A stretch of 64,000 bases of DNA from Bipolaris cookei (GCA_002286855.1 NRSV01000056.1:173555-237554); one strand, 5' to 3'; shown: positions 43,856-55,351, numbered from the stretch's first letter. The notes: generated by a model from the letters alone, not told the origin. Program-made: numbers and translations.

Positions 43856-44382
43856 AGAATTGGTTTTGTCTGTATGCATACTACATGTTTGGTGTGCCAG
43901 CACGCGGACATTAGAGGTCCCCCTGCAGCATGTGTACCATGGAACTATATGTAGATCATCGTAATGCGCACACGTCTTTAGTGAGACCGGGTGGCATCTG
44001 CTCGACTAGCACGTTCATCTGTAAAAGCTGGGACGAGAAAAATTGCTGTTTGATCAATACATGGACATATACGACCGAGCTGGGAAGGCGGTGAAGGGCT
44101 GGTGACAACGTGTCACGAGCAGAAGTGGAGTGTAGCACAGTGGCACGAGCAATCACGGGGCGCCAAGTCATGTAACGACGCAGGGTCCTCTTTCTCGGGC
44201 CCAAGGTTGTTTCTGGCTACTGCCGTGGTGCGATCCTTTGGTTCACGCAAACAACAACACTCGCCCGCCCCGTGGCATCCTTCGCTCTCAATCCCAGTCC
44301 TTGCTTTCGCTGCACCGTCTGCACGAGGTGCTTCGCCTAGCTGCAATCCCTTTTTTGGACCCTCAACTAGCGAGCAGCGCCC
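43856..44382. other. Intergenic region
   Basis: Between two plus-strand genes; nothing recognisable beyond a probable promoter. Confidence 0.5.
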
Positions 44383-45714
44383 ATGCCAACCACACGCGCA
44401 ACTACACTGGCCATGAGTGAGGACATGGAGGAAGCTGCTCGCCCGCGCCCATCGCGCTTCAAAGAGCATACAAACACAAACAGCACCATTCGCCCGCCAC
44501 CCGAGGAGCTGTGGAAAGACATTGCGATTGACGATTTGATTGATCAGTACAACGAGGAGAATGCGCAACCGTCCGTGTCGAGAAAAACATCTGCGAACCA
44601 TACGGCGCGCACAGCCAGACCTGCGCCCGCAAGGACTCATTCAGGCTCGTCGAACTCGGATCGCTCTCGTGAATCCTCGGCCCCAGCGCAGACCAGTTCG
44701 GCCTCCGGACCGGGCGAGGGCACGTATGCGCGCATACAGCGCGCTTTTGCGTCCATGTTCGGCAGCGTACTGGGCAAGCGCAAGGCCGGCAGCATGGATG
44801 CTGAGCGAGATAGAGAGCAGCAGCTTCATCAGCAGCTTCTTGACGAGCGCAAGAAGGCTGCTGAAATCGCCTACTACGAGGCCAAGGATCGCGGCCTCCT
44901 TCCAACGCCAAAGGTCTTTGTACGACCAGCCATGGCTGCCAGAGCCAATCTTCAAAACGCCGAGAAGATGCAGCTCGGCTTGACGACAGAATTGGTCGAG
45001 GCCGCGACTCCGATGCGCATACCAGGCACGCCACGGACGCCAGGCCTACATCACACGCCCAGCAAGAAGGATCTGCAGAAGCAAAAGAAGCTCAGCAAGC
45101 GCGTCTCAGACCTCGAATTCAAGCTCGCCTCGGCCCGCAAAGAACTTCACACCGTCCTCTACAATGACCTGCCTCCCGCTCCCCCCGTCCCCAAATTCGC
45201 ACCACCCACACCCGACGTCACCCAGAGCGAAAACGAGCCCACCTCCCCCGAAGCCCGCACCTCGACCTCCTCCACCACCGCCGCCCCAAGAAGCATGGGC
45301 CGCATCCTTAAAAAGCGCAAAACAATCGCCGCCCACGACTCAGACGCAGACTACAAGCCCGCCCCCACCGACTCCGAGGGTGACACGGACATGCTCTCTG
45401 CCCCCTCTGCCTCTGAATATGAAGCCGAGCACGACAACGATGAAGAAAACGACGACGAGCCCTCTACCAAGCACGCCAAATCCTCTATATCTCGTAAAAA
45501 AACCAAGAACTCCAAGCGCCAGAGTTCCCGCCTCCGGAAAAAATTCTCTAGAAGTAGTATTAAGCGTGATGAACCCATCTGCGTTGTCCCCGATGGCGTT
45601 GATGTTCCCGATGTACCTAGCCTGCCCAAGGGTGTGGAAGATGAGGTTAAGAGCAGGGCGAAGAAGGGAGGCAGGGATGATGGGTATGGGGGGTTGGGGC
45701 ATGAGATCTTTTGA
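44383..45714 (+). CDS. Unrecognised Ser/Pro-rich coiled-coil protein, probably nuclear
   Basis: A single exon of 443 residues from MPTTRATT; MSEDMEEAARPRP at 44413 is an equally possible start. An N-terminal motif (RPSRFKEHTNTNS...PPPEELWKDIAIDDLIDQY) looks conserved and is followed by a low-complexity stretch. Two predicted coiled coils follow: DAERDREQQLHQQLLDERKK near residue 145, and KKDLQKQKKLSKRVSDLEFK near 225 followed by LASARKELHTVL. After a Pro/Thr-rich segment come a basic cluster (GRILKKRKTI), an acidic run (EYEAEHDNDEENDDE) and a Lys/Arg/Ser-rich block (SRKKTKNSKRQSSRLRKK), which suggests nuclear localisation. No enzymatic motif is present and I do not assign a function. The long stop-free frame with changing composition supports a real gene. 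Confidence 0.75.
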   Translation: MPTTRATTLAMSEDMEEAARPRPSRFKEHTNTNSTIRPPPEELWKDIAIDDLIDQYNEENAQPSVSRKTSANHTARTARPAPARTHSGSSNSDRSRESSAPAQTSSASGPGEGTYARIQRAFASMFGSVLGKRKAGSMDAERDREQQLHQQLLDERKKAAEIAYYEAKDRGLLPTPKVFVRPAMAARANLQNAEKMQLGLTTELVEAATPMRIPGTPRTPGLHHTPSKKDLQKQKKLSKRVSDLEFKLASARKELHTVLYNDLPPAPPVPKFAPPTPDVTQSENEPTSPEARTSTSSTTAAPRSMGRILKKRKTIAAHDSDADYKPAPTDSEGDTDMLSAPSASEYEAEHDNDEENDDEPSTKHAKSSISRKKTKNSKRQSSRLRKKFSRSSIKRDEPICVVPDGVDVPDVPSLPKGVEDEVKSRAKKGGRDDGYGGLGHEIF

Positions 45715-46449
45715 GGTGTGAGGGGAAGAATGTGGGTTGGCGGGCGGTTTGGGTAAAAGTGCTGGGTTTGCGCTGGGAAAAGAGAGTTGAACGCTTTTTT
45801 TTCGATTCTTGTGCATAGTTTTTTTGTCGTTGTACCTTCCTTTTGGCCTTCCTATCTTCTTCGCTATACAGACAGGTGGAGAGATGGGATTGGGTTGGTC
45901 CGACTTTTTTGGGGGGTTGGGGGTTGGGGGTTTTCAGATTATTCTTTTCCTTCGTTCTTTCTTTTGTCATTGGTTGCATTTCGTCTTACTTTTTTGCGGT
46001 TTTTTCTTTGGGAATGACTACATTTTATACGAATTGCAACGATGGTTATGACTTAGTTTTGGGGGATATGATTGCTATATCATTTTTTTCCTTTTAGGGT
46101 TTAATTTGGGAGCGGAGGGGCTAGGGGTTGTAGATATCAAATATGAAGATGGTCTACTCATTTGGTGTTAAGATTCGATGCTGTATTGCAGAATTTGTAT
46201 GCGGATGGAATAAAAAAAATTGAATACCAACACTCAAAATTTATTTTATTTTATTTTTTCGACATTTGTCATCTTCCCCTTCCCATCGTCATCATTTACC
46301 TTGCCCCCGCCCCCCCCCCCCCCCCCCCCCCCCCCAATACCCACACTTCCCCTCAAACCCTCCCTCGCTATCTTGCACACCCCAACTCAAAACCACACAA
46401 TCAAACCTCTCGTTCCCTGCAGCAGAATTAGAAGCTCCCACCTCCCTCG
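45715..46449. other. Intergenic region between convergent genes
   Basis: T/G-rich 3' flank with a poly-C tract at 46304-46335; no gene seen. Confidence 0.5.
46304..46335. repeat. Poly-C tract
   Basis: Five C, one G, then about 26 C; a likely site of length polymorphism or assembly error. Confidence 0.9.
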
Positions 46450-49391
46450 CTATTCCCAGCGAAGCGGTAGGTCCGTGGTGTTGCTACAAGCGGAGACAAT
46501 CATGTACTTGTTTGATACCTCGGATGTATCTACCCTGCGTTTGTGCCGGCGGGGAGGCGTGGGAGCGGGAGGCGAGGGGAAATCAGAGTATCGTATTTCC
46601 TCACTGTCATCTATGATGGTATGATGGGTTGAGGAAGAGAGCGAAGAGCGCGGCGTCTGGCTCGAGTTTACGGTTACCGACGCAGATATTGTTATTTTCG
46701 ACGATGAATCCGCGGAGAAGACGGTGGGGAGAAGGTGGTGGTGGTAGGACGATGGGTTGGCGTAGAGGGTGATTGATTCTGGGGTTTCTGATCGGACGTC
46801 GACGGGTAAGGGTAGATCGTGGGTGGATGTCAGATTCAGTCTCTGGGTTTTCGTGTGTTGTGGGAGGGGTGTATAGGACTTTGGTGAGGGATTAAGATAG
46901 TTGAGGCGTCGGAGTGAGCGTTGGCTTTTTACGCTGTTTCGAGCGGATATCGCTTGGCTGCGGCGGAGACCGCATTCGTTTGGGAGGGGACTTAGTGTTG
47001 GAGAGGGGATTATGTGGTCACCCAGAGTGCAACGGGGGCTTGGGAGTGGTGGGAGAGGTTTCTGGGGGCCTTTGCTGTATCCTGTGACTGCGGCGGCGAG
47101 AATGGATATACTGTCGTTTGGTGTGCTGATGACGCGACTGCTTCGCCAGTCTAGGAAGGGGTTGCCAGGGTCGCTGTAGCGTACGGTGTCGACGTTGTCG
47201 ACGTGGCCGTATTCATAGTCTAGAGAATTGTGGGGGGCACGAGGTAGTTCTCTGCTTTTGCTTGATGCAGATGGTCTGACACCTGCACCTCCAGACATGA
47301 GAGTCGAAGCCTCATCTCCGCCGCTGTCACTTTCAGGATTGTCAGGAAAAGGGTCATATAGGTAGGCCATTTTAGGATATGGCCCGGATTCATCGTTGTC
47401 GTGTTTCAATGCATGATAGCGGCGGACGAGAAAGATTGCAGCGACGATTGCTAAGAGAATTCCAGCTGTGCTGCCAACCACTACCCCAGCAGTCTCAGAT
47501 GGCTTCAGTGAATGCGGAGCTGTTGCGGCCTCTGTCTCAGTGAGGCTACTCGTAGGAGGAAGAGCCGTGCTTTGGCCCTTTATGGTTTCCCTAATACCGT
47601 CTGTTCCCGATGTCGTTTGTGATGATGGCTCGGAATTTCGTGTCTTCGTCTTAGTCATAAAGCTGCTAGGTGTCACGGAGGTGGAAGGAACCGCTGATCT
47701 GCTGATGGATGAAAGACATAAACTAGATGCCCTGCTCATGTGCGAGCTACCAGTAGTACTTATGATGCAGCTACTTCCGACCCTGGTTGGAAAGATTGAT
47801 TTAGTAAAAGTGCGACTTCCTTGAATAGTTCTTGATGCAGAAGCGTTTCTCCAGTTGGTGAAAGCTGAAGAAATGACTGGAAATGGTAAAAGAGCAACCG
47901 AAGAAGTAGTATCTATTCCTGGAGTAGTTGCCGGTTGCACCGAGGAGATAATGCTTGATAACAATTGTCCAGATAGTGTTTCTGAAACAGTTGTAGATGA
48001 TGAGGATCGAGTAGGTGTGGGTATTGGAGAAGTGCGCGAGAATGATTCTGACAGAGATGAAGGCTGTAAAACCGTCCGCGTCTGAATAGATATACCGCTT
48101 CTGGTTCTACTTGCAAGGCTGCCTGTACTCAAAACCAAGGTGTAGGGAATTTCTGATGAGGAAACAGTACTGTTTCCTTGAATGGGAACAGCGGTTGAAC
48201 CTGAAATATCCGGAATGACTGATCGAGATGGTACAGTCGGGCTTGCAATATGCACGGAACCAGAAAATTTGCCGTTCGAAAATAAGCTAGAAGATACTGA
48301 CGTGGTAGGTCTTGCTGGTAGGATAGAACTCGTCGGGATAATCGTATGGGAGTTGGGACAGGTAAAGACGAGCGATATCCAATCAATGTTAATAACACTT
48401 GCCTCGGAACTGATATCAGAAGCGAGAGACACAGTTGAGGTATTGCGAAGTACTGCAGTTGGTGATGTAAAGAAATTTATCGAAGTCTCGGAAGAGATCG
48501 AAACTGTTTCTTGAGGGACGATGATGGTCGGTGTGCTTGTTGTTGTTGTAGCAGATGAGCTGCTTCTGCCGTTATTGACGTTAACCGTGGAAGATGCTAG
48601 GGACAGCCAGTTGACCAAGTCGGACACTGTATGTAATGGAAGCCTTGTAGTACTACTCGAAGCAACAGGAAGCGTTGGTGTTGTTGAGCTAAGAGTTGGA
48701 GATGTACAACTAGCTGTAGCACTAGCAACCGTGACATTTACTGCGCGACTCGAACTTGAAATGTGAGAAAGACTATCCCATACTATATGGAATAGGTCGG
48801 TCATGGTTGCTGGCAATTGAGTGCTTGACGATAGTATCTTAGATAAAGCCGAGGACGTGTATTTAGCTTGCTGCACAGGCGATGAAACTAAGGTGGGTAT
48901 TGAGGTGGTTGAACGCGTGTTCGCTCCTTTCTTGACGCTTTGTAATATTGTCCCTGAGCTGTATGGGGTAGATGATGTTGAAGGCGCATTGCTACTCGTT
49001 CTAGATGGTATACTCAGTATTGATTCTGAGGTAGAGAGCGCAGAAGGAAAAGTATGTTCCCTGGATGTTGGTGTCGAAGAAGACTCCTTCTCAGTTGACG
49101 TAAAGACAATGGAATCAATGTGTGTTGCCGACGCGAGTGAAGTATCACTCGACGTCTCCGACACCCTGGTATTATTATGGAAGTCCAGTACTTGACGCGG
49201 CAATACGGGGAGTCTTCTGTTCGCATCGTGAGTACCTAACAACCCTACATCTGTTGAGTATATAAGTATCAACCTTGTCCGTATTACACATCTCCATCCC
49301 ACTTACTTTGTCTATCCTCCACCGCCCCATTACTCACAACAATCAACGACGCAGTAAAAACAGTGACCAAACCTTCTATCAACCAACCCAT
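46450..49391 (-). CDS. Ser/Thr-rich single-pass cell-surface protein (mucin/sensor-like)
   Basis: Two exons, 49391-49307 and 49250-46450 (961 residues). A separate first exon provides a signal peptide (MGWLIEGLVTVFTASLIVVSNGAVEDRQ); its GTAAGT donor and the 56-bp intron bring it into frame with the long exon. Residues of about 50-610 are an extracellular Ser/Thr-rich stalk with many N-glycosylation sites. One membrane helix follows near 616-640 (AGVVVGSTAGILLAIVAAIFLV) and is succeeded by RRYHALKHD. The cytoplasmic tail of about 320 residues has proline motifs (KPLPPLPSPR, FPSPPAPTPPRRHKRR) that could bind SH3 domains. The architecture resembles fungal wall-stress sensors or adhesins (Mid2/Msb2-like layout), but no WSC or other domain is recognised, so the function is open. 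Confidence 0.82.
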
Positions 49392-50196
49392 CGCATATTC
49401 ACACTCGAGATCAAACCAAAAGTATGAAACGACATAGACTGGGAAGAAAAAACGCAAGGCAAATCAACCACATTGAACGCGATCGAATCGCATAACACAA
49501 ACAAGAATTTCGTGGCAACCGATGAAACCGGACAACAAAGAAACTACATATGATTATTCACCCACCCAAAGGTCGTTGGTCCTAAGACCCGATGGGAGGG
49601 CCCTTTCATTATTATTGGAGCACTTTGTTCGGGGCGCCGAAACAGGGTAAGCGTGGGGTAGGCCTTTGGGGCTGAGTCGCCCGTATACGTGCATACAGCA
49701 AGTCTGAGAATAACACAACGCCAGCTAGTACTAACATTAGCGCAGGATGTGGCTATGGCTGCAAGACTGCATGAACGATTTTGGAGGCTTTGTTTTTGAA
49801 ATTGTAATGCGATAAATATGTATTTGCGTTGGGGCATGCTTTTAGGACTTGGTCAGTGAGATTACTTAGTAGGTACCTGGGTTTGTCTGTTGGTTGTTAG
49901 GCCTACTGCAAAGGCCCCGAAATTGTCTGTTGAGTTGGCCGAGTCAAGGTGCTGCACCAGATACAAATTGCACCATCCATACTGAATCTCGCTTACTAGA
50001 AACAAGCTCGGAGATCAACAAAAGAGATACAATGCAGTGACGACATGCCCAACGAACTCTCCAGGTTGCGGTCTTGGATTTCTGTTTGAACATATCCTCT
50101 TTTCAATTACATATCCAGCCACATACATCTATGTTGCTGCACCCGCTGGGTGCAGTCCAACTCTATTCCTGTCAGACCCAAAAGAATTCGAAACAC
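49392..50196. other. Intergenic region
   Basis: Promoter of the surface protein gene and 3' flank of the SDR gene; nothing recognisable. Confidence 0.5.
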
Positions 50197-51273
50197 CTAC
50201 TCTTTCCCTGTTGAGCCACTGCCAGTGACAATGTAGGCCTGTTTATCGCGGATAATCTCTTGTAGCCAAGTAGGTATGGCGCGGAATCTGGACACGATTG
50301 GCGGTCCAAGAACTACCTGCCCGCTCTTCGCGGCGATGATCTGATTGACCATGATGTCGGCGACATAGTCTGCTTCCAATAGCTGGCCGCCCTGATTCTT
50401 CAGTCCACGTGCAAGGGCCGAGTGCGATGTTATGGCTGACTTTGTCCAGTGGGGGTGGATGACGGTAGTCAGGATTTCAGGGCAGTTGTACCGATGCTTC
50501 AACTCTAGCGTAAGTCCCTCGTGGAATGCTAGGATGGCGGCTTTGGAACAGCTGTAATCGACGGCACCAGCTATAGTGACAAATGAAGCTAGACTTGCGA
50601 CGGTCATTACGTGACCTTTCTTCTTCTTAAGCATGTCTGGCAGAAATTCTTGCACAGTGCTCCAATGACTCATTACGTTGATGTTGAACATGTTCTGAAG
50701 ACGGGCGTAGGGGATATCGAGAATACTCCACGCGTTCCCAATGCCGGCATTATTGACCAGGATGGATGGATGACCAAGGTCGGAGCGTAGAGCCTCTGCA
50801 GCCTGGCGGATGTTGTCTTGCGAAGTGACGTCACACCTGTAAAATCGAATAAGAGCGAGCTCATCTGGTTTCTTATTAGTGGGGAAGGTGTTGGATCCGT
50901 GCTGCGACTCACCTTTAGTAAAGACATCTGACAGGGGGCTAACATCCAAAACTGCGACTCTGATACCATGGAAAACGAGCTTCTTTACAACACAGGCGCC
51001 AATGCCTGCTGAGCCTCCAGTCACAACAGCTACCTTGCGCTTCCAGTCCCAGACGCTTTTGTCGGTGGAAAAACGCCATCGCCTGTCGGCCCAACGGTTT
51101 AATGTCCAATTCGCTTCGAAAAGAGCCCACACGGAAAGCGCCCACTTGAGGAGCCAGTGAAGGGTTGTAACAAGGGTGCTAGAAAGGCCGAGCTTACTGC
51201 CAAAATCTGACCACACTGGATTGTTGGTATGGAGCATAGCCGCCCCTAGGGCGAGCAAGGCACACCGAATCAT
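50197..51273 (-). CDS. Membrane-anchored short-chain dehydrogenase/reductase
   Basis: The frame is open throughout (358 residues). An N-terminal region with a hydrophobic anchor (TTLHWLLKWALSVWALFEANW) precedes a classical SDR domain: cofactor motif VAVVTGGSAGIG, LVNNAGIGNAW, active-site SLASFV...VDYSCSKAA (Tyr-x3-Lys) and IHPHWTKSAI. The layout matches the ER or lipid-droplet retinol-dehydrogenase-like SDR16C group; the substrate is unknown. A candidate 48-bp intron (50912-50865; GTGAGT donor, CACTAATA branch, CAG acceptor) lies between SDVFTK and DELALIRFYRCDV. It is a multiple of three with no stop, so both the spliced (342 residues) and retained forms are translatable. The spliced form is closer to usual SDR spacing. 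Confidence 0.9.
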   Translation of the reverse strand: MIRCALLALGAAMLHTNNPVWSDFGSKLGLSSTLVTTLHWLLKWALSVWALFEANWTLNRWADRRWRFSTDKSVWDWKRKVAVVTGGSAGIGACVVKKLVFHGIRVAVLDVSPLSDVFTKGESQHGSNTFPTNKKPDELALIRFYRCDVTSQDNIRQAAEALRSDLGHPSILVNNAGIGNAWSILDIPYARLQNMFNINVMSHWSTVQEFLPDMLKKKKGHVMTVASLASFVTIAGAVDYSCSKAAILAFHEGLTLELKHRYNCPEILTTVIHPHWTKSAITSHSALARGLKNQGGQLLEADYVADIMVNQIIAAKSGQVVLGPPIVSRFRAIPTWLQEIIRDKQAYIVTGSGSTGKE

Positions 51274-51787
51274 GGTGGGGGCGGGGCGGATATGCTATTA
51301 GTAAAAAAGGTAGAGTCCAAGTTTACAGAAATTGTGCAAGTCCTAATCCTTTAAGCCAGGCACTGATTCAATTGCAAACAAGAGAAGATATCTTTGCAGT
51401 TTTGAACACGTATGTAGATAAAAAGAAAATATACTGCGAACCCACTTATATGTACCTGTAGGTAATCATGGATACGAAGATATTAGGGCCGGCGGGGCTA
51501 TTTCCAAACCATGTATTGGGACAAGCCACTCACAGATAGATCAGATCCATCAGAGACAGGTACGCAACCGTCGTGTACAGGCCGGAGTAGGCAATGAAGC
51601 CGTAACGTTCAAGTCACAGGAACGTAGAGACAAGATGAAGAAGATGCCAAGGAACTAGTTGCGCGCAAGCGTCGTCGATCACCGGGCCGCGATTGGCTAG
51701 CTCGGCGGCGCGATGGTGTACGTACTTGTGATATTTCATGCCGTAGATTTCTCAAGGCATTTACGCCCCCAACTGTGCCCTCGACGC
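51274..51787. other. Divergent promoter region
   Basis: Between the SDR (-) and Obg (+) genes. The Obg frame is open from 51713, but the family-like start is 51788. No other element seen. Confidence 0.5.
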
Positions 51788-53431
51788 ATGTCTTTCGCTC
51801 GACCCAGCTGCTTGAGCGGTACGCTAACGCCGTTTCTATACCCCGCCGTATCCCAGGCGCAACTCGGCCTACTTACACGCAGGTGGCTGCTTCGCAAACC
51901 ATGTCTGCAGCAGCGAAGATGCAACTCGACATCTGATACTTCTCGACTGGACCCCACGCCCGACGACTACTCGCTCACGCCCTTTGCCGACCGCTGCATC
52001 CTCACGGTCGAGGCTGGCGGGGGCGGGCACGGATGTGTATCTTTTCTGCGTGAAAAGTACATTGAAGAAGGGCCTGCCAACGGCGGCGATGGCGGCAGCG
52101 GAGGCAATGTGTACATCCAAGCCGTTCGCGGCGAAACGTCCCTGCACAAGCTAGCCCGGCGACGGTTAATCAAGGCTGGAAGAGGGCGCAATGGCCAGGG
52201 CAAAGTCAAGGGCGGCGAGCGTGGCACAGACGTTCTGATTACCGTCCCTGTAGGAACCATTGTGCGCGAGCTGCAGAGGCATGACCCTGTTGCTATCATG
52301 GAGGAAGAGCATTGGAAGATGGAGCAAAACCCGGAAGAGGAAGAAGTTGAACAGGGCGAGCCTAGCTATAGGAGAGATAGGTGGCTTGTATATCCTGGTG
52401 TCATGGCCTCGGAGTTGAGCAGGATCAAGTTTCCCAAGCTCCCTCCGCCACGTAGATCTCACCTTGCCACTCTTGAGCCCGAGGCACCTTTGTGGCTGGA
52501 TTTAGACAAGCACATGGAGACCCCAATGTTGATAGCAGCGGGCGCCATGGGTGGTCTGGGTAATCCGCACTTTATGACGCCCTTCAACTCGCGCCCCAAG
52601 ATGGCTACGCGAGGTGACGAAGGTTTGAAGTTGTCCCTCCAGCTCGAACTCAAGATCCTCGCCGATCTGGGTCTCGTGGGTCTGCCCAATGCAGGCAAGA
52701 GCACACTGTTGCGGGCTTTGAGCAACAGCCGTGCGCGAGTTGGTAACTGGGCCTTTACAACCCTCCAACCAAATGTCGGCACAGTTGTGCTGGACAATCA
52801 CAAGGGCCGTCCACTCGTCAAGGCACGCAGGCCAGATGGCCAAGTGCGAGAAAACTTCACGATTGCTGACGTGCCCGGACTTATCGAGGACGCCCACTTA
52901 GACAAAGGACTTGGATTGGGTTTCCTGCGCCACATTGAACGCGCCGCAGTCCTCGCCTTTGTCATCGACCTCTCTGTCGGTGACGCAGTCCAAGCGCTGC
53001 AGCTCCTCTGGCGCGAAGTCTCCGAGTACGAGACCCTCCGCGGCAAGGAGCTTAATGCAGAAACAGAACGCAGAATGGTAACTTACATGCCTGCTGGTAG
53101 TAGCAGCAGTCCCCCTCCCAGCGACACCTCCGACCTCCTCGACTCACCGCAGCTGGACCCATCTCCGAAGCCGCTCCCATTCATCACTACGACACCCATA
53201 TCCTCCAAGCCGTGGTTCGTTGTCGCTACAAAGGCGGATTTGCCAGATACGCAGGCAAATTTCGAGTCGCTTCTTCAGTATTTGGATGGAGTGACCAAGG
53301 GGACCCTGCCGCACCCGAGCCATCGTCAGCGTGCGTGGAAGCGTAATGTTCAGGCTGTGCCAATTAGTGCGATCAAGGGGGAGGGTGTGCAGATTATTCC
53401 GCAGTTAGTTATGGATTTGTTGGATGAGTAG
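51788..53431 (+). CDS. MTG2: Mitochondrial Obg-family GTPase (Mtg2-like)
   Basis: A single exon of 547 residues. An Arg-rich, acid-poor N-terminus (MSFARPSCL...LLTRRWLLRKPCLQQRRCNS) looks like a mitochondrial presequence. The Obg domain follows with its glycine-rich motifs (EAGGGGHGCVSFLREKYIEEGPANGGDGGSGGNV cut by loops; KAGRGRNGQGKVKGG; PVGTIV). The G domain has G1 GLPNAGKSTLL, a TTLQPN switch region, G3 DVPGLIEDAH, G4 ATKADLP (NKxD variant) and G5 ISAIKGEG. Family members assist assembly of the large mitochondrial ribosomal subunit. An acidic insert (EEEHWKMEQNPEEEEVEQGE) splits the Obg domain and a Ser/Pro insert lies between G3 and G4. An ATG at 51713 would add 25 residues ahead of the presequence. 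The symbol is by orthology and not checked. Confidence 0.93.
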   Translation: MSFARPSCLSGTLTPFLYPAVSQAQLGLLTRRWLLRKPCLQQRRCNSTSDTSRLDPTPDDYSLTPFADRCILTVEAGGGGHGCVSFLREKYIEEGPANGGDGGSGGNVYIQAVRGETSLHKLARRRLIKAGRGRNGQGKVKGGERGTDVLITVPVGTIVRELQRHDPVAIMEEEHWKMEQNPEEEEVEQGEPSYRRDRWLVYPGVMASELSRIKFPKLPPPRRSHLATLEPEAPLWLDLDKHMETPMLIAAGAMGGLGNPHFMTPFNSRPKMATRGDEGLKLSLQLELKILADLGLVGLPNAGKSTLLRALSNSRARVGNWAFTTLQPNVGTVVLDNHKGRPLVKARRPDGQVRENFTIADVPGLIEDAHLDKGLGLGFLRHIERAAVLAFVIDLSVGDAVQALQLLWREVSEYETLRGKELNAETERRMVTYMPAGSSSSPPPSDTSDLLDSPQLDPSPKPLPFITTTPISSKPWFVVATKADLPDTQANFESLLQYLDGVTKGTLPHPSHRQRAWKRNVQAVPISAIKGEGVQIIPQLVMDLLDE

Positions 53432-53985
53432 ATGTATGGAATGATACACTTTTCTCCTCTCATTCTTTGGTGAAGTGATTATTGCTAGTGTTTTCGTCGT
53501 CCATGTATGAAACTGCTGTGGCCTGCCTGGATTCGATGGCACATGTCGTATCGATTGCTAGAGAAATGCAAGGGCAACCGTCCATCTGTAAGACTCATAT
53601 CAAGACAGCGTTCACACAAGAATGACACTATGGAAACATATCACGAAAACCAAAAGCGTAGACTCAGAATTAATAATTCTATATTCAATATTCCAAACCA
53701 AATACAAACACGCTAACCCCCAGGAGGTATTCTCCTAACTCAGCCATGGCACCACTCCCTTGAACCATAGTGGGTGGAAGAATGGCATGCACCAGCTAGA
53801 ACATCCATCTCTCATCCCCCTCTTTGTAGTCCCGCTTCTCCTATAAAAACGTGGCTAGATTACGCGGCCCCATCCTCTCCCCGTACAACGGGGCTGGATC
53901 GCGCGCTCGGTTGTCCAGCTTGCTTACGTTTTTCCCAGCGGAAACTATCACTCTTTACCTGCTCGATGATCCTCAAGCGAGTTGG
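53432..53985. other. Intergenic region
   Basis: 3' flank of the Obg gene leading into the repeat block; nothing recognisable. Confidence 0.5.
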
Positions 53986-55260
53986 CGTAGTCCATGTATC
54001 ACCCGGGGGTCACGGGGAGGAACGCAGTGAGCCAGAGAGGACATAACGGAAACTACCATGTTTACGTTGAGAAAGCCAATATTGTTGAAACGTTCAATGG
54101 TGTTGTGGGAGGTTCCCTATATCCTGCGCAGTGGCTTTACCTGCCTGTTGTTAGAGCCAGAGTCGCCCTTGTTGCTATATCACTCGGGGATAGCGGGGAA
54201 GGAATTCATGGAACTGAAAGTTGACTCGGAGGAGTCCTCATATCACCCGAAGATGTCGGGGAAGGAATCTAGAGGGGCTGATCTTGCTGACAGACGCCTC
54301 CAATCTCTCATAGCTAGAGTACTCAGAGTCGTTGTTGCATCACCCGGGGATGGCGGGGAATGAGTCGAGAGTGACACGCTCCGTCTCTAGTAGCCGCAGG
54401 AATTGGGGTCGTTTCCATATCACCCGGGGATAGCTGGTATGAGTCGAGAGTGACTGAGCTTCTGGATAGGCGCCCTCCGATTCTTGTCGTTTGGCTCACT
54501 GTCATTGTCTCCACATCACCTGGGGATGGCGGCTGAGAGTTGACCGCCTGGACTGGGTTCCAGAATTCGTATGCATCACCCGGCGAACCAGGGAAGAGTC
54601 TGGAATGCATCTATTGCGAATGTTAGAACGGTATTGGAATAGGAATTGTGGGGAAGTCGTAATATACGCTTGTAACCATAAATTGCAAGTCATTTGCCGT
54701 GAAGGTTTGAGCAATTTGCCCAATGCCTCGTTGTGGACATGTCGCGGAATCGCAAGGAAGAGATCTAGGGATGATCTGAGAGATGCGCCCACATGGCTGG
54801 GAGGGGCGACGATAAGGACGGGGATACCCGAAAAGACTCTCAAACTCCTGTATATTACTTTGAACACCAGGGAAGGATGGGGAGCGCGAGGGCGGCGAGA
54901 GTTGGCGCGCAGCGCCTCGAGATGGAAGGGAAGGGTGTGATGATAACTCAAAAGACCTCCAAATCCCAACAGGTATCATCCGGCTATACTAGGGAAGAGT
55001 CTCGGCAGTGATTGAAGAAGCTGAAGTATCCTTTGTATTACCCAGAGGTAAAAAGGAAGGATACGATCTACCTTCTCCAGAAACACTTCCAGAATTCCTG
55101 TATATCACCCGGATATATCGGGGAAAGAATTCGGAGAGTACTACGAGAACTATATAACCCCCCCTGTGTTAACTAGATGTAAAAGGAGAGACCAGTTCAC
55201 GGTCAAGAGATACCTCCAAACTCCTATATATCACCCGGATATACCAGGGAAGAGTCTGCA
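53986..55260. repeat. Degenerate minisatellite with ATATCACCCGGGGAT core
   Basis: At least ten imperfect copies of a unit with the core (t)atatcacccgg(gg)ata-c-gggga(a)gagtc. Examples lie near 53996, 54178, 54240, 54338, 54417, 54513, 54573, 54975, 55100 and 55228. Spacing is mostly 60-100 bp, sometimes longer, and divergence grows to the right. All copies seen are in the same orientation. Short open frames across it are repeat-derived. I recognise no coding origin. Confidence 0.75.
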
Positions 55261-55351
55261 AGGGTTTCTATCAAGTACATTGGATCGTTTTCGTAAAAAA
55301 TGGATTGGGGAACTCTTACGCTATCATAAGCTCTTCTTCTGATCAATTAAC

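Noticed and set aside
45164..45721. 185-codon frame inside the coiled-coil protein gene
   Set aside because: A proline-run shadow of the real frame.
50865..50912. Alternative 76-bp SDR intron ending at TTTTACAG
   Set aside because: It would shift the frame and destroy the IRFYRCDV strand; the 48-bp version is consistent.
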